Positions 1 through 6,997 of a stretch of 16,151 bases of DNA are shown piece by piece. The translations under genes were made by a program, and so were the position numbers. This DNA is from DASYSA01 sp036003885 (lineage in GTDB: Bacteria; Acidobacteriota; Blastocatellia; UBA7656), in contig DASYSA010000553.1 of assembly GCA_036003885.1 (NCBI GenBank), positions 1-16,151 on the forward strand, in the 5' to 3' direction. The notes beneath the pieces are model-generated. The model saw nothing but the letters and a program-made list of their open reading frames with translations. It had not been told where the DNA came from and ran no database searches. Within the stretch, counting starts at the first letter, position 1. Every line of letters begins with the position of its first letter.

Positions 1-805
1 CGCTGCCAAATACCGTATTGCCTCCGAAAGCCTGCACCCCCTCACCGCCGATGTTGTTGTCGCCGAGCCCGCCGGCGAATGCGGCTCCAGCGCCTCCCTG
101 GCTGACGACACTCGCGCCGCCGATGCCGACCACACCAACGCCTGCGATTCCGACATCACCATTACCACCCACGGCGCGAATGCCGAAGCCGCCGCTCGTT
201 GTATTGGTCGCTTGAATGACGCCCAGGGGTCCTCCCAAACTCTTCAGAACCAGCGGCACGGCAACACCAAGCAGCGAAGCGGTTGTGCCGTCGCCATTGA
301 GCGACGCGTCGTGAATGACCCCTGCCGACATCTTCACAGTGCCGTCTGGGAACCTGAAGCCGCCGGTTGACTCAATGACCCCCGAAACCGTCAGCTTCGA
401 TGTCGGCGAGTCCGTCCCGATTCCCACATTGCCAAATTTGTCTTCATAGATTGTTGTATCGCCAATGACCGAGTTGCTGCTGGTGAATCCACTCCACTTT
501 GTTAATCTGCCAAGAGTGCCGCTGCCCGTCACAATCGGGCTCGGCCCCGCCGCCAGCGGAGTGATGCTGAATGCAGGACTGCCGGTGTTCTCATAGCTAC
601 CCGATGGCATCAGCGCAAAACCAGATCGCTTCCCTGGCCGCGCCCGCGACAGCAGGTTCGTGAGTCGAGTCTTGCAGTCTGAGCTCGCCTTATTCTCAGC
701 ATTGTTCGAACCTGAGAGGGGCTGTTGCGCCTGAGCCTGAAAGACAATCGAGGTGAAGCAAAGCGCAAGTACCGCGACTGTCGAGAAGAGTCTGTTTGTT
801 TTCAT
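1..805 (-). CDS. P1: secreted fibre/adhesin-like paralogue, 3' end cut by window edge
   Basis: The first 268 codons are visible; the rest lies beyond base 1. The ATG at 803-805 is preceded by AGGAG (815-819 on the plus strand) at 9-nt spacing, and the start aligns with the other paralogues (MKTNRLFS). Residues 1 to about 27 form a signal peptide: a basic start, a hydrophobic core, then QAQAQQ. A linker rich in S and N follows, then the family module TGSGTLGRLTKW, NSVIGDTTIYEDKFGNVGIGTDSPTSKLTV, and FPDGTVKMS, a phrase typical of tail-fibre-like proteins. The last visible part is a glycine-rich stretch (GGNGDVGIAGVGVVGIGG and similar). By homology with its neighbours it should end in the IDHPLDPENKYL domain, which is not in view. 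The likely role is an exported beta-structured surface or extracellular fibre; the biochemical function is unknown. Confidence 0.85.
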   Translation of the reverse strand, partial: MKTNRLFSTVAVLALCFTSIVFQAQAQQPLSGSNNAENKASSDCKTRLTNLLSRARPGKRSGFALMPSGSYENTGSPAFSITPLAAGPSPIVTGSGTLGRLTKWSGFTSSNSVIGDTTIYEDKFGNVGIGTDSPTSKLTVSGVIESTGGFRFPDGTVKMSAGVIHDASLNGDGTTASLLGVAVPLVLKSLGGPLGVIQATNTTSGGFGIRAVGGNGDVGIAGVGVVGIGGASVVSQGGAGAAFAGGLGDNNIGGEGVQAFGGNTVFGS

Positions 806-826
806 GGCGAGTCACTCCTGCATTAT

Positions 827-849
827 GGGCGGCTCAAGCGCGCCTGCCC
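827..849 (-). promoter_or_regulatory. Leader hairpin of P1
   Basis: GGGCGGC (827-833) pairs with GCC and GCCC (842-844 and 846-849) around one bulged base, giving a seven-pair stem with an 8-nt loop. It sits just upstream of the P1 ribosome site. There is no T run after it in either direction, so it does not look like an intrinsic terminator. Hairpins of different sequence occupy the same place before the other four paralogues. Confidence 0.5.
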
Positions 850-853
850 GAAT

Positions 854-883
854 CTATATCAATAAAGAGTTGAGACAGATGAC
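854..883 (-). repeat. Relic of the 3' end of the HTH gene before P1
   Basis: Read on the minus strand this stretch encodes VICLNSLLI and a TAG stop. The intact helix-turn-helix gene at 6998-7252 ends VICLNSLLN and TAG. Reading frame, stop codon and distance to the following paralogue leader all correspond, but no open frame leads into it here. It is best read as a duplicated boundary fragment. A shared regulatory element is the alternative. Confidence 0.55.
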
Positions 884-988
884 TGTTTGACGCTGTAGTC
901 TACGTCTGCCCTCGTTGGATAGGTTGACGCTTCCACGAGAGTATTATTGCGTGCGATCGACAATCGTCTCCTGGTATCGTTTGCATCT

Positions 989-1187
989 CTATCGCTCCTT
1001 GTTGATCAGTGGCGCGAGTTTGTCGACCTGTGGCCGATTTGGTTGGTGCATTCGCATCCGCTCGGCTTCAAGTCGCCCCTCGCGGAGTTGCTTCATGCCT
1101 TCCGCGTCCCGCGCCCGGTTGATGGATTTCTCTTCGGGCTGGCCGTAGGCATCGGGATTGAGATAGAAGCCGCGCTCGCGCTCTGTC
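989..1187 (-). pseudogene. Out-of-frame C-terminal tail of P2
   Basis: Shifting frame by one base at the A tract (TTT at 1188-1190 on the plus strand) makes the minus strand read ERERGFYLNPDAYGQPEEKS, then INRARDAEG and onward to a TAG at 989-991. This matches the C-terminal ends of P3 and P4 (ERGYYLHPEAFGQPEEKSIN in P3), including a QPNR near the end. In the present sequence it is not translated in frame with the body of P2, which instead ends at a TGA at 1093-1095. One additional A would restore VEEEKTERERG and the full tail. Confidence 0.8.
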
Positions 1188-2334
1188 TTTCTTCTTCGAC
1201 TTCAAATTTGAACTTGCGCGCGGTCGGGTCTGAACGCACGCCGGTCACTTGCCAACTGACTTTTACATTGGGAGCATCAGTCTGAATTACGAAACGATTG
1301 CTCTTGATTTCCTCTGCGACAATGGCTCGGGCGAAGGTGCCAACAACGGTGAGTTGATAGCGAAAGTCTTTGTTCAACGCCTCAAACCATCCGGGCAACT
1401 GGACCACCGCGTCGCCTCTTACGTCAGTCGTGATGTTTCCGCTGTAAACGTTGAGTACTTCGGAAGATTCGATGGCGGCATGGTTGAGATACTTGTTTTC
1501 AGGATCGAGCGGGTGATCAATGTGAAACATTTTCATGCCGCTTGTGACCTGCAGCTTGCCCGACACAGTCAGGTCGCCGGCCTGTGAAATCCGAGGCTCT
1601 ATCTTAACGTTCCCCTGAAATATTCCCGCGAGTGCGCCAGTTCCGAAATCAGACCCCTGGGCGTGAATGGCCGCCCGAGTTGAGTCCATGCTATTGGTCG
1701 CGGTACTCACGCCAGTGCCGCTGGAAGAGAATGCGGAGACGCCCGGACCGCTGCTACTCTCACCGGTGACGCCAGCAGCAACGACCGCCCTTCCAACAAC
1801 ACCCCCTAACGTGAATGGGAAAGGAAGGGCGCCTTCCGAGGTGCCTATCACACCGGGGAAAACCGAGGTGTTGGCGGCTTGTATTACAGCAATCGGATCG
1901 AATGGGCCGGCCCCGGTTCCCGCGGTTCCACTCAACAACAGGGGCACTGCGACCGTCAGCGGTGAAGCAGCCGTGCCGTTGCCTTGAAGCGTGGTGTTGT
2001 GAGTAACCGTACTCCCTCCGCTCGCTTGAATGGTCCCTGCGATCGTGACCGTCGAGTTGCCGGTGCCCATAGTCACATTGCCGAACTTGTCTTCGAAGAT
2101 GCTCGAATCGCCAATGACCGAATTGCTGCCGGTGAAGCCTGTCCACTTGGTGAGCCTCCCTAACGTCCCGCCGCCCGTCACTGCCAGGTTCGGAGCTGCT
2201 GCTAGCGGAACGGTACTGGATGCCGACGCGCCTGTGCTCGCAAAGCTGCTCGATGGCATCAGAAAGAACGGAGCTCGCCTGCTTCGACGCGTTTGGGCAA
2301 GTAGATTTGTCAATTGAAGCTTACCGCCTGACAC
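1093..2334 (-). CDS. P2: fibre/adhesin-like paralogue, open frame without signal peptide (frameshifted at both ends)
   Basis: The open frame runs from a GTG at 2332-2334 to a TGA at 1093-1095 (413 codons). It holds LQLTNLLAQTRR (residues 6-17), the core module TGGGTLGRLTKWTGFTGSNS (53-72), a GNVTMGTGNSTVTI variant (85-98), a variable middle with GESSSGPGVS-type repeats (about 140-240), and the IDHPLDPENKYLNHAAIESS domain from residue 272 to about 380. The last 30 or so residues (RQSASAASISIP and on) do not resemble the family and come from a frameshift. The N-terminal signal peptide lies in another frame (2310-2450). The ancestral gene therefore probably ran from 2450 to 989, interrupted here by two single-base losses. 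An automatic call would likely report only this middle frame, which would not be exported. A sequencing error cannot be excluded. Confidence 0.8.
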   Translation of the reverse strand: MSGGKLQLTNLLAQTRRSRRAPFFLMPSSSFASTGASASSTVPLAAAPNLAVTGGGTLGRLTKWTGFTGSNSVIGDSSIFEDKFGNVTMGTGNSTVTIAGTIQASGGSTVTHNTTLQGNGTAASPLTVAVPLLLSGTAGTGAGPFDPIAVIQAANTSVFPGVIGTSEGALPFPFTLGGVVGRAVVAAGVTGESSSGPGVSAFSSSGTGVSTATNSMDSTRAAIHAQGSDFGTGALAGIFQGNVKIEPRISQAGDLTVSGKLQVTSGMKMFHIDHPLDPENKYLNHAAIESSEVLNVYSGNITTDVRGDAVVQLPGWFEALNKDFRYQLTVVGTFARAIVAEEIKSNRFVIQTDAPNVKVSWQVTGVRSDPTARKFKFEVEEERQSASAASISIPMPTASPKRNPSTGRGTRKA

Positions 2335-2450
2335 AGCAGAGCTGTCTTGCTTGATTGTGAAGCCGGCTGCTGCGCCATCGCCACAAAGCCAGCCGAGGTG
2401 AGAAACAGCGCAAGAGTTGCGAATACCGAGAACAGTCTGTTTGGTTTCAT
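2310..2450 (-). pseudogene. Signal-peptide fragment of P2, out of frame with its body
   Basis: ATG at 2448-2450 with AGGAG 9 nt upstream starts MKPNRLFSVFATLALF and continues to a typical signal-peptide end, AMAQQPASQSSKT. It then runs into the wrong frame and stops at 2310-2312. The start aligns with MKTNRLFS of P1 and MKPRVLS of P3. The frame switch must occur between about 2335 and 2385, where one missing base would join it to SAVSGGKLQLTNLLAQ of the P2 body. Confidence 0.8.
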
Positions 2451-2477
2451 CACTGAACGCTCCTGTGATTGCCTGGA

Positions 2478-2508
2478 CCCGCCCGGCTGTGAGAATTGAG
2501 AGGGCGGG
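2478..2508 (-). promoter_or_regulatory. Leader hairpin of P2 (between P3 stop and P2 start)
   Basis: CCCGCCC (2478-2484) and GGGCGGG (2502-2508) form a perfect 7-bp stem with a 17-nt loop. The stem abuts the P3 stop codon (TAG at 2509-2511) and lies about 14 nt upstream of the P2 ribosome site. No T run follows, so a classical terminator is unlikely. Confidence 0.5.
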
Positions 2509-4008
2509 CTATCGATGGTTTGGTTGTTGGTCTTGCATCTTCGCGGCTTCGATGCGGCGCTTTTTGACTTGCACCATGACTTCAGGGTCGCGCGCCCAGT
2601 TGATGGATTTCTCTTCCGGCTGGCCGAATGCTTCAGGGTGGAGGTAGTAGCCACGCTCGACTTCGGGCTTGTCTTCTTCGACCTGGATGCGATTCTTATT
2701 AGCGAAGGCATCGTGTCGTATGCCGGTCACCTGCCAGGAGACTCTGACATTCGGCGCGCTGGTCTTGATCGCGAACCGATTGGCGGTCACCTCTTCGGCA
2801 ACAATGGCCTGGGCGAACGTTCCGATGACAGTGAGTTGGTAGCGGAAGTCCCTATTCAACGCATCGAAGTAATCGGGCAGGGTGACGACAGCGTCGCCGT
2901 TCGCGTCGGTGGTGACGTTGCCGTCATAAATGTTCTTCATGTCGGGTGATTCTACGAACGAGTGATAGAGATACTTGTTTTCAGGATCGAGGGGGTGGTC
3001 GATCTTGAAGGCGCCTCCGGCTTTCGAGAGCGTGCCTATGACCTGAACATTACCCGAAAACAATCCGGCTATCCCATTGCTTGCGCCGTTAACACCCAAG
3101 CCGCCGAAGGCTCGGATACCTATCCCGCCGGAACTGCCAGCGCCATTGCCAGTCCCTCCGGCTGCGATTACGCCTTCACCGCCATTGCGGTTGCCGCCTC
3201 TGCCGCCAAAGGCATCTACGCCAGGGCCGCCAAAGTGATCGCCGTCGCCGCCACGCGCATCCACGCCAGTGCCGCCGAACGCTTCGACGCCGACGCCTTT
3301 GCCGCCACGCGCATCCACGCCAGTGCCGCCGAACGCTTCGGCGGCGGTGCCGATGCCGCCAAGGGCAACCACGCCGCTTCCCCCTTGGGACCTTTCGCTG
3401 TTGCCGCCGGTTGCATTCAAGCCGATCCCTTCTGCGGTTATGTTGACCGCCCGAATGATCCCATTCGTTCCTCCTGCACCGGTGAGAACAAGTGGCACAG
3501 CAACGCCGAGCGGCGAGCCAGTAGTACCGTTGCCGGTGAGCGTCATATCATGAAGAACCGAAGCCCCTCCGCTTGCCTCAATTGTTCCTGCGACGGTAAG
3601 CCTTGATGTCGGCGTGTCCGTGCCTATCCCAACATTACCGAACTTGTCTTCATAGATGCTCGAATCTCCAATGACCGAGTTGCCACTAGTGAACCCCGTC
3701 CACTTTGTAAGCCTCCCAAGGGTCCCGCCTCCGACGACAGTCAAGCTCGGTCCTGCTGCCGTCGGGGCAAAGTTCATTTTCGATTTATTCGTGTCCGGGA
3801 TGGCGCCCGGAGCCAAAAAGAATAATCTGGCTCTGCGGTTCGCCGACCCCTGCGCGAGTAGATCGGTGAGTGTGATCCGTCCATTCGATTGACCGTCCGG
3901 TTTGGCGCTGTTCGATCCAGTAGCCGGCTCCTGTGCGTGTGTTTGATAAGCTGCCGGCCCGCACAAGAGAGCGGACAGCAAAGCAATTGAGAGTACTCTG
4001 GGTTTCAT
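2509..4008 (-). CDS. P3: secreted fibre/adhesin-like paralogue with glycine-rich repeats
   Basis: The chosen start is the ATG at 4006-4008 (499 residues), because MKPRVLS aligns with the other family starts and an AAAGGA lies upstream. An in-frame ATG at 4027-4029 would add seven residues but has no ribosome site. The signal peptide ends near residue 26 (AYQTHAQ). The core module TLGRLTKWTGFTSGNSVIGD (about 96-115) leads into EDKFGNVGIGTDTPTSRLTV (about 120-139). A glycine-rich middle (about 195-310) carries EAFGGTGVDARGG twice plus FGGPGVDAFGG, resembling low-complexity beta-fibre segments. AGLFSGNVQVIGTLSK leads to the C-terminal domain from FKIDHPLDPENKYLYHSFVE (about 334) to the end, closing with VEEDKPEVERGYYLHPEAFG. 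P3 is the most glycine-rich member. Exported surface protein is inferred; ligand unknown. Confidence 0.87.
   Translation of the reverse strand: MKPRVLSIALLSALLCGPAAYQTHAQEPATGSNSAKPDGQSNGRITLTDLLAQGSANRRARLFFLAPGAIPDTNKSKMNFAPTAAGPSLTVVGGGTLGRLTKWTGFTSGNSVIGDSSIYEDKFGNVGIGTDTPTSRLTVAGTIEASGGASVLHDMTLTGNGTTGSPLGVAVPLVLTGAGGTNGIIRAVNITAEGIGLNATGGNSERSQGGSGVVALGGIGTAAEAFGGTGVDARGGKGVGVEAFGGTGVDARGGDGDHFGGPGVDAFGGRGGNRNGGEGVIAAGGTGNGAGSSGGIGIRAFGGLGVNGASNGIAGLFSGNVQVIGTLSKAGGAFKIDHPLDPENKYLYHSFVESPDMKNIYDGNVTTDANGDAVVTLPDYFDALNRDFRYQLTVIGTFAQAIVAEEVTANRFAIKTSAPNVRVSWQVTGIRHDAFANKNRIQVEEDKPEVERGYYLHPEAFGQPEEKSINWARDPEVMVQVKKRRIEAAKMQDQQPNHR
3247..3340 (-). repeat. Exact 40-nt direct repeat inside P3 (54-nt unit)
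   Basis: The same 40 bases occur at 3247-3286 and 3301-3340, starting 54 nt apart. The unit is 18 codons, with EAFGGTGVDARGG encoded in each copy. Because 54 is divisible by three, loss or gain of a unit would keep the frame and only change fibre length. A partial third unit (GGPGVDAFGG) is more diverged. Confidence 0.9.
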
Positions 4009-4047
4009 GAGCGTTGTTTGTCCTTTCATTAGTGGTTGAGACTATCG

Positions 4048-4062
4048 CAGGCATTGAGCCTG
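4048..4062 (-). promoter_or_regulatory. Leader hairpin of P3
   Basis: CAGGC (4048-4052) and GCCTG (4058-4062) form a perfect 5-bp stem with a 5-nt loop in the short spacer between the P4 stop and the P3 start. It is the weakest of the five leader hairpins and could be chance on its own. Confidence 0.35.
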
Positions 4063-4085
4063 GTGCGCGCGTATCTTTGGCCGAC

Positions 4086-5618
4086 CTATTCCCTTCTCAT
4101 TCGCGGCTCGGCCTGGATAGTGCGTTGTTTGTGTAGCTGCATTCCTTCCGGGTGACGCGCCGAGTTGATGGATTTCTCTTCCGGCTGGTCGAACGCTTGC
4201 GGGTGCAGGTAGTAGCCGCGCTCTATTTCAGACTTGTCCTCTTCGACCTGAATTCGATTGTGATTGGCAAAGGCGTCCCGCCGGATACCGGTCACTTGCC
4301 AGCTCACCTCGACATTCGGGGCGCTGGTCTTGATAACGAAGCGGTTGTCCTTGATCTTCTGAGAGACGATCGCCTGGGCGAACGTCCCGATGACGGTGAG
4401 TTGATAGCGGAAGTCTTTGTTGAGCGCGCCGAAGTACTCCGGCAGCTCCACGACTGCGTCGCCATTTTCATCGGTCGAAATGTTCCCGTTGTAGATGTTC
4501 ATCATGTCGGGCGATTCGACAAAGGAGTGAGAGAGGTACTTGTTCTCGGGGTCGAGCGGATGGTCGATCTTGAATGCGCCGCCGCCTTTAGACAGGGTGC
4601 CCGAGACCTGAACGTTCCCAAAGAAGAACCCGGCCAGTCCGTCGATCGCGCCACCTGTCCCAAGGCCTCCAACAGCATAGATGCCTACGCCGCCGCGGTT
4701 GCCAGCGCCTCCGCCATCTCCGCCGTGGGCACTCACGCCGATACCGCCGAATCCGTTGGTCCTCGAGCCGCCCAGACCAGACACTCCGGTGCCGGTTCCG
4801 CCACCTTTTACGCCAATGAGGGAGCCCTCGCCCATTACGCCAATGTCGGTTTTGCTCTGCCCCAGGACGCCGATACCGGTGTCACTTATTCCCTGGACCC
4901 CGGTTCTCGGAACGGGAACAAAAGCAGTAACCGCTCCCGTTACACCTATGCTGGCATCTTCGGCGAAACCGGTTATCGCTGAGCAGCCTGTGCAGCCACC
5001 GTTCTGCCTGGCCGTAAAGACGTCAGTACTCGACGCAGTCAAAAACAGCGGGACCCGTATCGCCAGCGGTGAGCTGCTGGTTCCGTCGCCCGCAAGCGTG
5101 GTGTCGTGAGCAATCGAAAGCAATGCGCCCGTGGCGGAAGAAGTCTGTACGGTACCGTCAGGAAACTTCAGTCCGCCGCTGAGAGATTGAATCATCCCAT
5201 TGACGGTCAGCTTTGAGGCGGGCGAGTCCGTGCCTATCCCCACCAGTCCGTACTTGTCCTCGTAGATGGTCGTGTCACCAATGACTGAGTTGCTCGATGT
5301 GAATCCAATCCACTTCGTCAACCTGCCGAGCGTTCCACTGCCCGTCACGGGCAGGTTCCCTGCCGCCGCCGGAATGATGTTGAGCCCTGCCCCGCTGGAT
5401 ACGGTATTCCGGCTCTCAGCCATCAGACTGAATCCCCTTGGCTTGCCCTTCCTCTGCCGCGCCAGCAGCATCGAGAGGTTGATTACACTGGTAGCGCTCG
5501 CGGGCGCGGGCGCACCGTTTGATCCTGAAACATGCTGTTGAGCCTGTGCCTGATAGAGCGTCGTCGTGAAGCACAACGCCATCGTCAGAACTATCGAGAA
5601 GAGTCTGTTCATTGTCAT
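4086..5618 (-). CDS. P4: secreted fibre/adhesin-like paralogue
   Basis: 510 residues from the ATG at 5616-5618, with AAGGAG 7 nt upstream. A second ATG two codons later (MTMNRLFS) is possible. The signal peptide spans residues 1 to about 28 (LYQAQAQQ). The core module TGSGTLGRLTKWIGFTSSNS is at 92-111 and YEDKYGLVGIGTDSPASKLTV at 119-139. KFPDGTVQTSS (151-161) is a phrase typical of tail-fibre proteins. The middle has GIGVLGQSKTDIGVMGEGSL-type short repeats (248-267) and a glycine-rich run (272-321). It also holds an unusual CTGC pair of cysteines (209-212) that could form a disulfide after export. The C-terminal domain runs from FKIDHPLDPENKYLSHSFVE (349) to the end and is close to that of P3. 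The first 130 codons and the leader are nearly identical to P5. Confidence 0.88.
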   Translation of the reverse strand: MTMNRLFSIVLTMALCFTTTLYQAQAQQHVSGSNGAPAPASATSVINLSMLLARQRKGKPRGFSLMAESRNTVSSGAGLNIIPAAAGNLPVTGSGTLGRLTKWIGFTSSNSVIGDTTIYEDKYGLVGIGTDSPASKLTVNGMIQSLSGGLKFPDGTVQTSSATGALLSIAHDTTLAGDGTSSSPLAIRVPLFLTASSTDVFTARQNGGCTGCSAITGFAEDASIGVTGAVTAFVPVPRTGVQGISDTGIGVLGQSKTDIGVMGEGSLIGVKGGGTGTGVSGLGGSRTNGFGGIGVSAHGGDGGGAGNRGGVGIYAVGGLGTGGAIDGLAGFFFGNVQVSGTLSKGGGAFKIDHPLDPENKYLSHSFVESPDMMNIYNGNISTDENGDAVVELPEYFGALNKDFRYQLTVIGTFAQAIVSQKIKDNRFVIKTSAPNVEVSWQVTGIRRDAFANHNRIQVEEDKSEIERGYYLHPQAFDQPEEKSINSARHPEGMQLHKQRTIQAEPRMRRE

Positions 5619-5637
5619 GATTTCACTCCTTAACCAA

Positions 5638-5659
5638 CAGGGGCACTCCGCCCACCCTG
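5638..5659 (-). promoter_or_regulatory. Leader hairpin of P4
   Basis: An inner stem GGGC (5641-5644) with GCCC (5650-5653) has a 5-nt loop, and an outer CAG/CTG pair can extend it. An alternative pairing is CAGGG with CCCTG. The position relative to the ribosome site is the same as in P5, whose stem has a different sequence but still pairs. Confidence 0.5.
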
Positions 5660-5661
5660 AT

Positions 5662-5682
5662 CTAAATCAATAACGAGTCGAG
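5662..5682 (-). repeat. Relic of the 3' end of the HTH gene before P4
   Basis: Read on the minus strand this gives LDSLLI and TAG, matching the LNSLLN and TAG that end the helix-turn-helix gene before P5. It sits downstream of the P5 stop codon and is not part of any open frame. The following leader is also shared with P5, so the whole block (HTH tail, leader, 5' half of the paralogue) appears to have been copied together. Confidence 0.55.
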
Positions 5683-5695
5683 GCCAGGACTCGAG

Positions 5696-6955
5696 TTACT
5701 GCTGCTTGTGCTTTTGCTCGGGTTCAATGCGAGCGCTCTTGAGGTGTTGCGACGCTTGCTGCTCGCGGTGGGACAGGCCATCCCAATGAATGCTCTTGTC
5801 AGGCGGCAAGTCGTAAGCATCGTGGTTCAGGTAACGGCCCCGTTCGCGCTCGGGTTTCTCTTCTTCCACGACGAACGGGGATTTGAGCATTACGGGGTCA
5901 GATCGAATGCCGATGACTTGCCACGAGACCTCCGAGTTCGCCGCGCCCCCGGCTATTTTGAAAACGTTTTCGCTTATCTTTTCAGCTACGTGCAAGCCGG
6001 GCATGGCTGCGCCGAGCGGCGTGAGCGAATATCGAAAGTCTCGATTGAGCGCCTGGAACCAGTCCGGCATTCGCACAACTGCTTCGCCCTTTTCGTTCAA
6101 TTGAACGTTGCCGCTATAGAAGTTCAAGACCTCAGAAGATTCAATAGCCGCGTGATACAGGTACTTGTTTTCAGGATCGAGCGGGTGGTCGATCTTGAAG
6201 TTCTTTGTGCCGCTGACGTTGAGTTTACCCTCGACGGCGAGGTCCCCCGGCTGGAGCACTACGCCAGGATTCAAAAAGGAGAAGAGCCTTTCAATTCGAA
6301 CAACTCCGTTGAATCTCCCTGCGAGCCCGCCACCAAGAAACAAACCGGCAGATCCGGAGACGCCGGCAGGACCGCCTGGGTGTGGGGGGTCAAAACTATC
6401 AGTCAAGCCGAAGACACCATCACCTTCATTGGCGAATCCCTGTACGCCAATGCCGTTGTTCGGGGCTTCTCCAACAATGCCGACACTCCCTTCACCGTCG
6501 TTTGTTACAAAAAGAGCAATGCCACCGTCTCGTCTGACGACCTCCAACTTTGCGCGTGGGCCGTCTGTGCCGATTCCCACATTGCCATTCTTGTCTTCGA
6601 AGATGGTCGTATCACCAATGGCTGAGTTGCTCGATGTGAATCCAATCCACTTCGTCAATCTGCCGAGCGTTCCACTGCCCGTCACGGTCAGGTTCCCTGC
6701 CGCCGCCGGAATGATGTTGAGCCCTGCCCCGCTGGATACGGTATTTCGGCTCTCAGCCATCAGACTGAATCCCCTTGGCTTGCCCTTCCTCTGCTGCGCC
6801 AGCAGCATCGAGAGGTTGATTGCGCTGGTAGCGCCCGCGGGCGCGGGCGCACCGTTCGATCCTGAAACATGCTGTTGAGCCTCTGCCTGGTAGAGCGTCG
6901 TCGTGAAGCACAACACCAGCGTCAGAACCATCGAGAAGAGTCTGTCCATTGTCAT
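5696..6955 (-). CDS. P5: secreted fibre/adhesin-like paralogue, short form
   Basis: 419 residues from the ATG at 6953-6955, with AAGGAG 7 nt upstream. The signal peptide (residues 1 to about 28) and the core module (TGSGTLGRLTKW at 92-103, EDKNGNVGIGTDGPRAKLEV at 120-139) are nearly identical to P4. After that the protein diverges. A short middle carries VGIVGEAPNNGIGVQGF and GDGVFGLTDS (158-187) instead of the long glycine-rich segment, then AGRFNGVVRIERL. The C-terminal domain starts at FKIDHPLDPENKYLYHAAIE (253) and resembles P2 (HAAIESSEVLN) more than P3 and P4. It ends in a charged, glutamine-rich tail. P5 is the first paralogue after the helix-turn-helix gene and is probably co-transcribed with it: its start lies 42 nt beyond that gene's stop. 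Function beyond export is unknown. Confidence 0.87.
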   Translation of the reverse strand: MTMDRLFSMVLTLVLCFTTTLYQAEAQQHVSGSNGAPAPAGATSAINLSMLLAQQRKGKPRGFSLMAESRNTVSSGAGLNIIPAAAGNLTVTGSGTLGRLTKWIGFTSSNSAIGDTTIFEDKNGNVGIGTDGPRAKLEVVRRDGGIALFVTNDGEGSVGIVGEAPNNGIGVQGFANEGDGVFGLTDSFDPPHPGGPAGVSGSAGLFLGGGLAGRFNGVVRIERLFSFLNPGVVLQPGDLAVEGKLNVSGTKNFKIDHPLDPENKYLYHAAIESSEVLNFYSGNVQLNEKGEAVVRMPDWFQALNRDFRYSLTPLGAAMPGLHVAEKISENVFKIAGGAANSEVSWQVIGIRSDPVMLKSPFVVEEEKPERERGRYLNHDAYDLPPDKSIHWDGLSHREQQASQHLKSARIEPEQKHKQQ

Positions 6956-6973
6956 GATTTCACTCCTTAACCA

Positions 6974-6994
6974 AGAGCGGCACTCCCCCGCTCT
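6974..6994 (-). promoter_or_regulatory. Leader hairpin of P5
   Basis: AGAGCGG (6974-6980) and CCGCTCT (6988-6994) form a perfect 7-bp stem with a 7-nt loop between the HTH stop codon (6998-7000) and the P5 ribosome site (6963-6968). No T run follows. Compared with P4, both arms have changed while pairing is kept. Confidence 0.55.
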
Positions 6995-6997
6995 AAT

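Noticed and set aside
2478..2508. Intrinsic terminator between P3 and P2
   Set aside because: The 7-bp GC stem is strong but is followed by TCCAGG on the transcribed strand, not a T run, and the next gene starts within 30 nt.
3100..3400. CRISPR-like or satellite array in the repetitive GCC-rich stretch
   Set aside because: The repeats are in frame with the glycine-rich codons of P3, vary continuously, and lack unique spacers of constant length.
4152..4982. Long plus-strand open frame opposite P4 (also similar frames at 2962-3606 and 5708-6625)
   Set aside because: It lies antisense to a well-supported gene. The translation is low-complexity and shows no signal or domain. Such shadow frames arise from the codon use and glycine-rich repeats of the minus-strand genes.
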